Shown in pieces: positions 31,351-39,893 of a DNA stretch of 46,309 bases. The translations under genes and the position numbers were made by a program. Position 1 is the stretch's first letter. Every line of letters begins with the position of its first letter. The stretch comes from DUZB01 sp964407525 (GTDB lineage Bacteria; Desulfobacterota; DSM-4660; Desulfatiglandales; Desulfatiglandaceae). The stretch lies in the NCBI GenBank assembly GCA_964407525.1, contig CAYOWC010000010.1, forward strand, positions 1-46,309, read 5' to 3'. The notes under the pieces are model-generated. The model had not been told where the DNA came from, ran no database searches, and worked only from the letters and a program-made list of their open reading frames with translations.

Positions 31351-31390
31351 AAAAGCCGCTTTCTATGCAAATGGAGAAAGCGGCTTTTTT
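31351..31390 (+). terminator. riboswitch expression-platform terminator
   Basis: AAAAGCCGCTTTCT (31351-31364) pairs with AGAAAGCGGCTTTT (31375-31388) and runs into six T. It is a strong hairpin 42 bases after the TPP aptamer and 37 bases before thiW, the usual place for transcriptional attenuation. Confidence 0.88.
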
Positions 31391-31426
31391 ATGGTGAAAA
31401 GTGACTAATGACCAACGGGGGAACAT

Positions 31427-31909
31427 ATGAAGACAAAAAAAGTGGCAACTGCGGTAATCCTGGTGGCCGTCTCCGTGGCTCTTTCACCAATCTTTATCCC
31501 GGTGGGCGTCGCCAAGTGTTTTCCCGCCCAGCATATGGTGAACGTCCTTTCAGCGGTGATGCTGGGGCCTCTGTATGCCCTGATCATCGCCACGATTGCA
31601 GCCATTCTTCGCAATATTCTCGGTCTGGGAACGCTCCTGGCTTTTCCTGGAGGGATGATCGGCGCTCTTTTAGCGGGACTTGCCTACAGGGCTTTTAAAA
31701 ATGTCTACGCTGCGGGGATCGGGGAGGTTATCGGTACAGGGTTGTTAGGGGCTCTGGCCAGCGCCTGGATTGTGGCGCCCATGCTTATGGGGAAATCCAT
31801 GGCTGTTGCAACGTTGGTGGTTGCATTCAGCATCAGCACTATCGGAGGGACTGTTTTCGGCATCCTCGCCCTGCATCTTCTCAGGAAGGCAGGCGTTTGG
31901 AAACCTTGA
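31427..31909 (+). CDS. thiW: ThiW, ECF transporter S component for thiazole-type thiamine precursor
   Basis: ATG 31427 follows ACGGGGGAACAT. The 160-residue protein is nearly all hydrophobic, with about five helices, and contains VAVSVALSPIFIPVGVAKCF and PAQHMVNVLSAVMLGPLYAL, the ThiW hallmark (F-P-x-Q-H-x-V-N-V). ThiW is the substrate-capturing unit proposed for hydroxyethylthiazole uptake. It sits behind a TPP riboswitch and directly upstream of its own dedicated ECF module, overlapping the next gene by 13 bp. Confidence 0.93.
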   Translation: MKTKKVATAVILVAVSVALSPIFIPVGVAKCFPAQHMVNVLSAVMLGPLYALIIATIAAILRNILGLGTLLAFPGGMIGALLAGLAYRAFKNVYAAGIGEVIGTGLLGALASAWIVAPMLMGKSMAVATLVVAFSISTIGGTVFGILALHLLRKAGVWKP

Positions 31910-33378
31910 TCGACCTTTCCCAGATTAGATACCGATACGAAGAAGAGCTCGGGGAATGGGTGCTTAACGGCGTTGATTTGTCTGTTTCCAAAGGGGAATA
32001 TCTTCTTTTATGTGGCGGCAGCGGGTCCGGCAAGACAACTCTCGGATATCTTCTGAACGGCCTCATCCCCCATTTCTTTGAAGGAACTTTGGAGGGTACA
32101 GTTACCGTACAGGGTTGGGATACTAAGGACCTCACCGTTTCAGATATGATTACCAGAGTGGGGCTCGTGTTTCAAAATGCGGAAGCCCAGCTTTTTAACA
32201 GTACCGTAGAAAATGAGATCGCTTTTGGCCTGGAAAGCCTTGGCCTGTCTGCGAAGGAGGTGGCGGAGGCGATTGACCGGACGGCCTCAATCCTCCATAT
32301 CCAACATCTCTTGAGTAGGCCTCCTGCTGCGCTGTCAGGCGGTGAGAAAAGGTTGGTAGCTATTGCTTCAGTCCTGGGACTGAATCCTCCGGTTCTGGTC
32401 CTTGACGAGCCGTTGGCCCATCTGGACTGGGAGGGAGCACGCAAGGTGAGAGAGGTTCTCGTTGACCTTCACCGGCGTGGTACGACCGTGATTGTCATTG
32501 AACAGCGGGTAGACACGATATTTCGGGATGTCACCCGTTGCGCGGTCATGGGCTCGGGAAAGATTGTTTTTGACGGCGCTCCTGGAGATGCTCTGTCTGC
32601 CCTGTTGGATCAACGTTTGATTCCTCAGTATCCGTTGGACCCGAGACGGAAAAACGGGGAGAAACCGGTGCTGCTTCGTGCAAGGTCTCTTTTCCGGGAA
32701 ATAGAAGGGAAAGCCGTTCTCAACGATGTGTCGCTTCAGGTGAACGAGGGAGAAATCGTTGCAATTGTGGGAAAGAACGGGGCTGGAAAAACCACGTTGG
32801 TAAAACATTTCAACGGTCTTCTTCATTCTCCTCAAGGAGAAGTTTCTTTCGTGGGGAAGGGAATCCGGGGGATTCCGCCGCCGGAGATGGCTGCCCTGGT
32901 CGGGGTATCTTTTCAGAATCCCAATGATCAGTTTTTTAAAAACACGGTAAAAGATGAACTTATGGTCGGCTTGCAGATTGCCGGAGGGGATTCGGGGGAA
33001 TGGATTGAAGAACTGTGTAGTCTTTTCCATCTTCACGAATTGCTGGAAAAATCGCCCTACCGTCTGAGTGAGGGCCAAAAGAAAAGGGTTGCCGTAGCCT
33101 CCATTCTTGCAATGAGACCGAAGCTCCTGGTCCTGGATGAACCCACAGTGGGACAGGACGGTCGATTTTTAGAAATCCTTGCCGGGCTGCTTTTTTCTTT
33201 ACGTGAAAGGGGTATCACCATCATCATGGTGACCCACGATATGGAGTTTGCGCAGGCAACGGCGGAAAGGTGGATCGTGGTTCATGAAGGACGGGTCGTG
33301 GGAGATGGTTCGCCCGGGCAATTGGTAAAAGACGAATCTCTCATCGAACTGGGCGCACTGGGGTTAGGAGATGCGTAA
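31897..33378 (+). CDS. ECF transporter ATPase, two fused ATP-binding domains
   Basis: The start is a TTG (31897, or 31906) inside the end of thiW, after AGGAAGG. The 493-residue protein contains two complete ABC ATPase domains. The first has GGSGSGKTTLGYLL, LSGGEKRLVAIASVL and VLVLDEPLAHLD; the second has VGKNGAGKTTLVKHF, LSEGQKKRVAVASIL and LLVLDEPTVGQDG. Fused A and A' domains are an alternative to separate EcfA1/EcfA2. With EcfT below it energises ThiW. It overlaps the next gene by 8 bp. No metal-transport gene is nearby, so cobalt or nickel uptake is unlikely. Confidence 0.93.
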   Translation: METLIDLSQIRYRYEEELGEWVLNGVDLSVSKGEYLLLCGGSGSGKTTLGYLLNGLIPHFFEGTLEGTVTVQGWDTKDLTVSDMITRVGLVFQNAEAQLFNSTVENEIAFGLESLGLSAKEVAEAIDRTASILHIQHLLSRPPAALSGGEKRLVAIASVLGLNPPVLVLDEPLAHLDWEGARKVREVLVDLHRRGTTVIVIEQRVDTIFRDVTRCAVMGSGKIVFDGAPGDALSALLDQRLIPQYPLDPRRKNGEKPVLLRARSLFREIEGKAVLNDVSLQVNEGEIVAIVGKNGAGKTTLVKHFNGLLHSPQGEVSFVGKGIRGIPPPEMAALVGVSFQNPNDQFFKNTVKDELMVGLQIAGGDSGEWIEELCSLFHLHELLEKSPYRLSEGQKKRVAVASILAMRPKLLVLDEPTVGQDGRFLEILAGLLFSLRERGITIIMVTHDMEFAQATAERWIVVHEGRVVGDGSPGQLVKDESLIELGALGLGDA

Positions 33379-34051
33379 ACAGAACGGTGGGACGTTTGAT
33401 CCCAGGACAAAACTTGCCCTGGGGATGATGGGAATTGCCGCCGTTCTCATGACTGGAAATGCCCGGTATCTCGTGGTGGAATTTTTATTACTGTTCCTTG
33501 GGATGAGTCTGTTCAAGTTGCTGAGACCCTGGGTTCGTTCACTCAAACTGATGCTGCCGCTCGTGGTACTTGTATTTGTTGTTTCTCTTCTTTCTTTTTC
33601 TTTGATTCCAGCGCTCTCTCTTTCCCTGCGGCTTTTCAACCTCTTTACCCTTTCCTTCATTTTCTTCCAGAGCATGGACCCCCAGGAGCTTGGTGACAGC
33701 TTGAGGCAGATGGGAGTCCCTTATGAATTTTCCTTCATCTTGACTACCTCCCTGCGATATGTTCCATTGATCACCGGGAGAATGCAGGGTATTATGGATG
33801 CCCAGCGATCCAGGGGAATTGATCTGAGGCTGAGGTTGCGAAACGTTCCTCACTTTATGGCCCTTTTCATGCCTCTTCTTATACAGGCCTTTGTGCTTGC
33901 CGAGCAGTTAGCTATGGCCATGGAAACCAGGGGATTTGTTGCCAAAGGAAGAACTTTTCGGAAATTCTATCGTATATCGATTTTGGAATATGGCATAATG
34001 GTTTCTTCCCTGGGCTTGCTTCTGGCCTGCGGCGTATGGGGAAAAGGGTAA
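33371..34051 (+). CDS. ECF transporter transmembrane protein EcfT (CbiQ family)
   Basis: The 226-residue protein has N-terminal membrane helices (MGIAAVLMTGNARYLVVEFL) and the cytoplasmic coupling helices characteristic of EcfT: YEFSFILTTSLRYVPLITGR, MDAQRSRGID with the ARG-type coupling motif (QRSRG), and MAMETRGFVAKG with the second ARG-like motif (ETRGF). It links the fused ATPase to ThiW. It is the last gene of the thiamine-precursor operon; the 125-bp spacer before the next operon has no clear terminator. Confidence 0.9.
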   Translation: MRKQNGGTFDPRTKLALGMMGIAAVLMTGNARYLVVEFLLLFLGMSLFKLLRPWVRSLKLMLPLVVLVFVVSLLSFSLIPALSLSLRLFNLFTLSFIFFQSMDPQELGDSLRQMGVPYEFSFILTTSLRYVPLITGRMQGIMDAQRSRGIDLRLRLRNVPHFMALFMPLLIQAFVLAEQLAMAMETRGFVAKGRTFRKFYRISILEYGIMVSSLGLLLACGVWGKG

Positions 34052-34176
34052 GGGAGTTGAATGTGGCACTGATAAAATGGTTGCAAACATTAGAGATATT
34101 GTCTTAAAGTGGAACAAGAAACCCTCTGATATGTTTTTGAGAATTGATCCGTTGAGCATTGAAAGGAGAACTGACT

Positions 34177-34935
34177 TTGGACATTTTTAATCTGGATGGA
34201 AAGGTGGCCATGGTAACCGGTTCAACCCGCGGCCTGGGAGAGGTGTCGGCCATGGCCTTGGCCAAGGCCGGCGCCCACGTGGCTGTATGCGGTCGCGTTC
34301 AAGCTGATCTGGAACGTGTTTCCGGTTCGATTAAAGACCTGGGAAGGAACTCAGCGGGTTTTTCCGTCGATGTTACTTCCAAGAAAAGTGTTGAGGAGAC
34401 CGTCGACAGGATTCTGGAGCATTTTGGAAAAATAGATATCCTGGTGAACAATGCGGGCGTCAATCATCGGGTGCCCGTAACCGAATATCCGGAGGACGCC
34501 TGGGACATGGTCCTGAATACCAATCTCAAAGGATATTTCCTGGTTGCCCAGGCCGTTGCTCCCCAGATGCTGGAGCGGGGATATGGAAAGGTGATTCATA
34601 TGAGTTCCATATTAGGAACTGTTGCCCTGCCCAACATGCTTGCCTATGCTTCTTCAAAGGGCGGTGTGGACCAGATGACCAAGGTCATGGCCCTGGAGTG
34701 GGCAAAACAGGGCGTACGGGTCAATGCCATCGGCCCCACCTATTTTGAAACCGATATGGTTAAACAGATGCGGGACGACCCTGAACGATTTCAATTTATC
34801 AACACCCGAACTCCCATGGGGCGATGGGGATATCTGCCGGAACTGGAAGGGATCGTCATATTCCTGGCAGCGCCGGCCTCGGATTTCATAACCGGACAGA
34901 CAATCTATATCGATGGTGGCTGGACCGCCTGCTGA
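34177..34935 (+). CDS. SDR family oxidoreductase
   Basis: The start is TTG 34177, preceded by AAAGGAGAA, giving a 252-residue protein beginning MDIFNLDGKVAMVTG. The NAD(P)-binding TGSTRGLGE lies at about 14-22, NNAGVNHR near 90, and the catalytic triad follows as SSILGTVALPNMLAYASSKG (Ser, Tyr-x-x-x-Lys). The C-terminal GRWGYLPELEGIVIFLAAPA and TGQTIYIDGGWTA are standard for classical SDRs such as 3-oxoacyl-ACP reductase or gluconate 5-dehydrogenase. With the acyl-CoA ligase 13 bp downstream, a role in acid or hydroxyacid degradation is likely, but the substrate is unknown. Confidence 0.88.
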   Translation: MDIFNLDGKVAMVTGSTRGLGEVSAMALAKAGAHVAVCGRVQADLERVSGSIKDLGRNSAGFSVDVTSKKSVEETVDRILEHFGKIDILVNNAGVNHRVPVTEYPEDAWDMVLNTNLKGYFLVAQAVAPQMLERGYGKVIHMSSILGTVALPNMLAYASSKGGVDQMTKVMALEWAKQGVRVNAIGPTYFETDMVKQMRDDPERFQFINTRTPMGRWGYLPELEGIVIFLAAPASDFITGQTIYIDGGWTAC

Positions 34936-34948
34936 AGAGGAGTGATTC

Positions 34949-36637
34949 ATGGCATCCATCTACGAAGAACGACCCTGGCTGAAACATTATCCCGTCGGAG
35001 TGCCACACGATCTCGATCTAAGATCTGATACGGCTTTGAACGACTTCAGGCTTTCCGCCGAAGAACGATCCGGAAAACCGGCGGTCTACTATTTCGATCA
35101 TTCCCTGTCTTATGGAGAGATCGATCGCCTATCCGATAGCCTTTCTGCGGCCCTTGCGGACATGGGACTTATCAGCGGAGACCGCATTATTGTGGATTTG
35201 CAGAACGTTCCTCAATTTCTTATTGCTGTTTACGCTGCATGGAAGGCGGGATTGATTGTGGTTCCACTCAATCCCATGTATAAGGAGAAAGAACTTTCCT
35301 ATTTCTGCAGGGATTCGGGGGCCAGGCTCCTGCTTACATTGGATGAAATCGCCGATCGTCTTGACCTTTCTTGCCTGGAGGACACCTCCATTGAAAAGGT
35401 GGTGACCACTTCCGCCCTGGACCTGCTGCCCAGTGAAGCCGAAATTCCCGAACTTCTCAAAGGGTTGAAAAGAATTCCCGTGCCGGGAACAGTGGATATG
35501 CTGGAGTTGATCAAGGCTTTTGATGGAAAGAAGGCCGACGAACCGAATATCACGGCTGAAGACGTGGCATATCTGACTTATACTTCGGGGACAACCGGTC
35601 CTCCGAAGGGTGCTATGAATACCCACGGCAATATTGCTTTCAACGCCCGCGTATACCAGGAGATGCAGCGAATAGAAGACTCTGATGTGGTCTTAGGGGT
35701 GGCGCCCCTGTTCCATGTGACCGGCGAGGTGGCTCACCTGGCAACGGCCGCTCTGGCGGGGATTCCGGTGGTGCTCTATTATCGTTTTGACCCTGTCGAG
35801 ACACTCCGCCTGATCGAAAAATGGAAGGTGACAACAACCGTAGCTTCCATTACCGTGTACATCGCCCTCATGAATCATCCGGATATCGGAAAAAGAGACC
35901 TCTCCTCCTTTGTCAAGGCCTATAGTGGGGGTGCCCCTGTTTCCGAATCCATCGTGAGACAGTTTGAGGAGCTTACCGGACTTTACCTGTACAATGTATA
36001 CGGCATGACGGAAACCAATTCTCCTTCCCACTTGGTTCCCTGGGGGAAAAGGGCGCCCGTGGATTCGGAAAGCGGGGCCCTGTCCGTCGGGGTTCCTGTG
36101 CCCGGCTGCGTTGTGAAAATAATGGATCTGGAACAGGGGATTCGGGAACTTGGGCCCGGTGAAGTCGGGGAGATTGTTGACTCGGGCCCCATCGTTATTC
36201 CGGGGTATTGGGAGAAACCGGAAGAAACGGCCCATGCCATACGAGATGGTTGGTTATACACGGGTGATGTGGGCAAGATGGATGAAGATGGCTGGTTCTA
36301 CCTGGTGGATCGCAAAAAGGATATGATTGTGGCTTCGGGGTACAAGGTGTGGCCCCGGGATGTGGAAGATGTGATCTACCAGCATCCCGGGGTGAAAGAA
36401 ACGGCCGTGGTGGGGGTTCCCGATCCCTATCGGGGGGAGACGGTCAAAGCGTTTGTAGCCCTCAAGGACGGTGTTTCTGAACAGGTGACTCCTGAGGATA
36501 TTATTGCATTCTGTAAAATTCGAATGGCTGCATATAAGTATCCGCGCGAGGTGGAAATGGTAGCTGAAATTCCGAAAACATTAACGGGTAAATTTCTTCG
36601 CCGCAGTTTGAGGGAGAAGGAAGAGGTGATTACATGA
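34949..36637 (+). CDS. AMP-dependent acyl-CoA synthetase/ligase
   Basis: The 562-residue enzyme activates a carboxylic acid to its CoA thioester through an acyl-AMP. The P-loop YLTYTSGTTGPPKGAMN is near residue 210, NVYGMTETNSPS near 350, the hinge region YTGDVGKMDEDGWFYLVDRK near 435 and the C-terminal catalytic lysine in PKTLTGKFLRRSLRE near 550. It resembles long-chain fatty-acid/medium-chain ligases such as FadD, but chain specificity is not readable. A good GAAGAGGAG precedes the ATG. Its stop overlaps the UPF0182 start (ATGA). Confidence 0.92.
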   Translation: MASIYEERPWLKHYPVGVPHDLDLRSDTALNDFRLSAEERSGKPAVYYFDHSLSYGEIDRLSDSLSAALADMGLISGDRIIVDLQNVPQFLIAVYAAWKAGLIVVPLNPMYKEKELSYFCRDSGARLLLTLDEIADRLDLSCLEDTSIEKVVTTSALDLLPSEAEIPELLKGLKRIPVPGTVDMLELIKAFDGKKADEPNITAEDVAYLTYTSGTTGPPKGAMNTHGNIAFNARVYQEMQRIEDSDVVLGVAPLFHVTGEVAHLATAALAGIPVVLYYRFDPVETLRLIEKWKVTTTVASITVYIALMNHPDIGKRDLSSFVKAYSGGAPVSESIVRQFEELTGLYLYNVYGMTETNSPSHLVPWGKRAPVDSESGALSVGVPVPGCVVKIMDLEQGIRELGPGEVGEIVDSGPIVIPGYWEKPEETAHAIRDGWLYTGDVGKMDEDGWFYLVDRKKDMIVASGYKVWPRDVEDVIYQHPGVKETAVVGVPDPYRGETVKAFVALKDGVSEQVTPEDIIAFCKIRMAAYKYPREVEMVAEIPKTLTGKFLRRSLREKEEVIT

Positions 36638-39468
36638 TGAAATTCAAATGGCTGGTCGGGGGCGTGCTTTTGATCGCTCTTTTAGTGTATGCGCTCTTTT
36701 CCATTTACCCGGACTGGCTGTGGTTCAAGAGCCTTGGTTTCCCTTCTGTTTACTATACCATGATTCGGACCAAATTCGGATTTGGCTTTGCGGTATGGTT
36801 GTTCCTGATCCTGATTATCGCCGTGAACCTGGTTATCGCGAGACGCTTAAGTCCCGGGACCGGTAACGCATCCAGTGGAAAAGAGGGGCTTGCGGCTCAG
36901 ACGGGCCTTTCCGCAGCCACGCTCAACCTTCTCTTCGTCGTCTTCATCCTGATTGCCGGTTTTGTCATCGCAACCAAGGGGTCCGAGAAATGGGTTCTGG
37001 TCCTTCGATATCTTTACGGGCAGTCTTTTGGAAGCGCTGATCCCATTTTTGGGAAGGACATCGGGTTCTATGTTTTTTCCCTTCCTTTTTATGTGTTCAT
37101 TCGCAGCGGTCTCCTGCTCCTGTTCGTTTTTGCCGCGGGTCTTACCATCGTTTGGTACCTGAAAAACGGTTCCGTTCAGATCGTGGGTGAAGTGGTTCCC
37201 GAGGAGGGCAAACCCCCGAGCATACCAAGGATTGTCATGGCCCCGGGAGTGCGAAAACACCTGATGTTGTTAGGGGGAATCGTTGTACTGCTTTTTGCCT
37301 GGGGATATTATCTGAAAATTTACGGGCTTCTGTATTCGGCCCAGGGGCCTGCTTTCGGCGCCAGTTACACGGATGTGCATGTAAAAATCTGGGTCTTTCG
37401 GTTTCTGATTTTCGTCTCTTTCGCATTTGCTGTCCTTCTCTTTTTGAATGCATTTAAACCAGGGAACAAACTGATTTTAATAGGCGGCGGCGTCTGGGTC
37501 GGATGCATACTGATTTTCAGCATGGTGCTTCCCCTGGCCGTTCAAAAATTTGTAGTGAAACCCAATGAACTGACCAAGGAATCGGAATACATCGCCCATA
37601 ATATCGATTACACCCGCAAGGCCTATAACCTCAATAAGATAAAAGTGGTGGATTTCCAGGTAAATGACAAGCTGAGTCTGGAAGAGGTGAAGAAACAGGA
37701 TGCGACGATCCAGAATATCAGGATCTGGGACGAGCGGCCCCTTCTCCAGACCTATAGGCAGATTCAGGCAATCCGTCTCTATTACGATTTTCACAATGTG
37801 GATGTGGGGCGTTATACCATCGGCAACAAATACAGGCAGCTCATGCTGGCCGCGAGGGAGTTGGTCGTTAACCAACTGCCTCCACAGGCCAATACCTGGG
37901 TGAATCGGCACCTTACCTACACCCACGGGTATGGCTTGGCAGCAAGCCCGGTCAATGAGGTGACCAATGAAGGGCTGCCAGTGCTTTTTATCAAGGACCT
38001 TCCGCCCGTTTCCGATGTCGATCTCAAAATCGATCGGCCTGAGATCTATTATGGAGAAAAGACCGATCAATATGTCTTGGTAAACACCAAATCCAAGGAA
38101 TTTGATTACCCCAAGGGCGACAGCAATGTTTATGCCAGTTACCAGGGAAAGGGAGGGGTGCCCATTCATTCCTTCATGCGGAGGCTTCTGTACGCGGTTG
38201 AATTCAGAGACCCTCAGATTCTGTTTACCAACTATCTTCGTCCGGAAAGCAGGATCATGTACAAGCGGGGAATTCACCGGAGGGTCAAGGCCATTGCCCC
38301 TTTTCTGGCCTATGATCGCGATCCTTACCTGGTAATTTCGGGAGGTAAACTCTACTGGTTTCTTGATGCCTACACCACTTCCGATATGTACCCCTATTCC
38401 ACCCGATCCTATGGTCCGTTCAATAAGGAGCTGATTAACTATATTCGAAATTCGGTCAAGGTTGTTGTGGATGCCTACAACGGGGATGTTCATTTTTACC
38501 TGATTGACGAGACGGATCCCATTGCAGTGGCATACAGGAATATCTTTCCGGGTCTCCTGAAACCGTTTGAGAAGATGCCCGAGGATTTGAAAAAACATGT
38601 TCGTTATCCCAAGGACCTCTTCCATATTCAGGCTGCCGCATATACCAAATATCATATGGAGGAAGCCCAGGTTTTCTACAACCAGGAAGACCTCTGGCAA
38701 CTCCCCGACGAAATGTATGGGGACAGCAGGCAGAAAATGGACCCCTATTATATCATCATTAAGCTGCCAGAAGGAGAGAAAGACGAGTTCTTGCTCATGC
38801 TTCCGTTTACTCCATCCAAGAAAGACAATATGATCGGATGGCTGGCGGCCAGAAGTGATCTTCCCCATTACGGAAACCTGATAGTCTATAAACTGCCAAA
38901 GGAAAAATTGATTTATGGACCCATGCAGATTGAGGCCAGAATCGATCAGCAGACGGAGATTTCCAGGGAGCTGAGTCTCTGGGATCAGAAAGGGTCCAGT
39001 GTTATCAGGGGAAACCTGCTGGCTATTCCCGTTTGTGATTCTTTCATTTATGTGGAGCCCATTTATTTAGAGGCGCAACAGGAAGAAAGATCGGGGGCGC
39101 CTGCAGGTGAGTCATCCAGGGGCTTAGGCAAATCCCGGGGAAAACAAGCTTCTGCCTCTCCATCGCGCGAAAAAGCAAGGGCTTCAGCCCTGCCGGAGTT
39201 GAAGCGGGTGATTGCGGCATTCGGCAATCGGGTGGCTATGGAAGATAGTTTGGACAAGGCATTGATGAGCGTGTTGGGAGGGGAGACTTCCGTGAAAGAA
39301 GGATCGATTCCGGCGGCTAAGGAGGTCCTCCTGTCTTCTCCCTTGGGTGTGCAGGCACTGGAACATTACAACAACGCCAAAGATCTCCTTCGCCAGGGGA
39401 ACTGGACCGGTTATGGTGAGGAACTGGATAAACTGGAAAAAGTGCTGAAAAGACTGGCAGAGCAATAA
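36634..39468 (+). CDS. UPF0182 family membrane protein
   Basis: The 944-residue protein has about seven N-terminal membrane helices (from MKFKWLVGGVLLIALLVYAL through about residue 310). A large soluble domain follows with the family blocks WDERPLLQTYRQIQAIRLYY, FHNVDVGRYTIG, TYTHGYGLAASPVNEVTNEG and RMHRRVKA-like KRGIHRRVKAIAPFLAYDRD. UPF0182 proteins of this size occur in actinobacteria, cyanobacteria and some Desulfobacterota; their function is unknown. The C-terminus carries a low-complexity SASPSREKARA linker and a helical tail. The ATGA overlap couples it to the acyl-CoA ligase. Confidence 0.9.
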   Translation: MMKFKWLVGGVLLIALLVYALFSIYPDWLWFKSLGFPSVYYTMIRTKFGFGFAVWLFLILIIAVNLVIARRLSPGTGNASSGKEGLAAQTGLSAATLNLLFVVFILIAGFVIATKGSEKWVLVLRYLYGQSFGSADPIFGKDIGFYVFSLPFYVFIRSGLLLLFVFAAGLTIVWYLKNGSVQIVGEVVPEEGKPPSIPRIVMAPGVRKHLMLLGGIVVLLFAWGYYLKIYGLLYSAQGPAFGASYTDVHVKIWVFRFLIFVSFAFAVLLFLNAFKPGNKLILIGGGVWVGCILIFSMVLPLAVQKFVVKPNELTKESEYIAHNIDYTRKAYNLNKIKVVDFQVNDKLSLEEVKKQDATIQNIRIWDERPLLQTYRQIQAIRLYYDFHNVDVGRYTIGNKYRQLMLAARELVVNQLPPQANTWVNRHLTYTHGYGLAASPVNEVTNEGLPVLFIKDLPPVSDVDLKIDRPEIYYGEKTDQYVLVNTKSKEFDYPKGDSNVYASYQGKGGVPIHSFMRRLLYAVEFRDPQILFTNYLRPESRIMYKRGIHRRVKAIAPFLAYDRDPYLVISGGKLYWFLDAYTTSDMYPYSTRSYGPFNKELINYIRNSVKVVVDAYNGDVHFYLIDETDPIAVAYRNIFPGLLKPFEKMPEDLKKHVRYPKDLFHIQAAAYTKYHMEEAQVFYNQEDLWQLPDEMYGDSRQKMDPYYIIIKLPEGEKDEFLLMLPFTPSKKDNMIGWLAARSDLPHYGNLIVYKLPKEKLIYGPMQIEARIDQQTEISRELSLWDQKGSSVIRGNLLAIPVCDSFIYVEPIYLEAQQEERSGAPAGESSRGLGKSRGKQASASPSREKARASALPELKRVIAAFGNRVAMEDSLDKALMSVLGGETSVKEGSIPAAKEVLLSSPLGVQALEHYNNAKDLLRQGNWTGYGEELDKLEKVLKRLAEQ

Positions 39469-39585
39469 AGGCTGGGTGAAAAATACTTGAAAGGGTCCGT
39501 CTGGTTCAAGAGCGTGGAAGGGGAGGGGACCACCATGTTCCTGAAGTTGCCCCTGCAGGTAAGTATGGAAGTAGAAAGCGACTAA
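39469..39585 (+). pseudogene. short remnant resembling the end of a histidine-kinase ATPase domain
   Basis: In frame, starting right after the UPF0182 stop, 38 codons read LKGSVWFKSVEGEGTTMFLK then LPLQVSMEVESD. The GEGTTMFLKLPL block matches the G2 box and closing strand of HATPase_c domains in sensor kinases. No start codon or upstream domain exists, so it is a scrap of a deleted gene. Confidence is limited by its length. Confidence 0.45.
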
Positions 39586-39686
39586 ACCGGCCCTTATCTT
39601 TGTGTAGATTTTCCGTATTCCCTGAAATAGGCTTGTAATATCTCGGGAGGTAGGCTATCATTTCACGTTTACATGAGTCTTAAAAG

Positions 39687-39845
39687 CTGCAATTAGCTTT
39701 TAGCTATTAGCCGTTAGCTTAAAGATCCCAATCGTTTGCATGACTTTTCCCTTTATTTGGGATTTCACTTTTCGATGCTTACCTATTGCATCGTAACTAC
39801 CTGACATTGTGTGGCTAATAGCTAACGGCTAACCGCTAATTGCAG
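39687..39845. mobile_element. 159-bp inverted-repeat element with AGCTATTAGC repeats
   Basis: CTGCAATTAGC (39687-39697) and GCTAATTGCAG (39835-39845) are perfect inverted ends. Each arm continues with tandem 7-bp-like units (TTAGCTATTAGCCGTTAGC on the left, GCTAATAGCTAACGGCTAAC on the right). The middle is non-coding. It ends about 50 bp before the polyprenyl synthase start. The rest of 39586-39893 holds no gene. Confidence 0.6.
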
Positions 39846-39893
39846 TTTTTAGGTGAGTAATAATATCCGCTGAAAGGACGAACGAAATCGAGG

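Noticed and set aside
31185..31400. Cobalamin riboswitch considered because cobS and cobA are in the window
   Set aside because: The conserved blocks (CTGAGA, ACCTGA, GTAATGCCGG, GGAGGGAAG) are those of the TPP aptamer, and thiW follows.
31897..34051. ECF genes considered as a cobalt transporter (cbiOQ)
   Set aside because: No CbiM/CbiN is present, and the S component upstream is ThiW behind a TPP riboswitch.
34077..34190. 37-codon frame MVANIRDIVLKWNKKPSDM... before the SDR gene
   Set aside because: No ribosome binding site or family resemblance, and it overlaps the SDR start, which has a good AAAGGAG.
37477..38868. 463-residue open frame on minus inside the UPF0182 gene
   Set aside because: Antisense shadow of a recognisable family protein; low-complexity translation without motifs.
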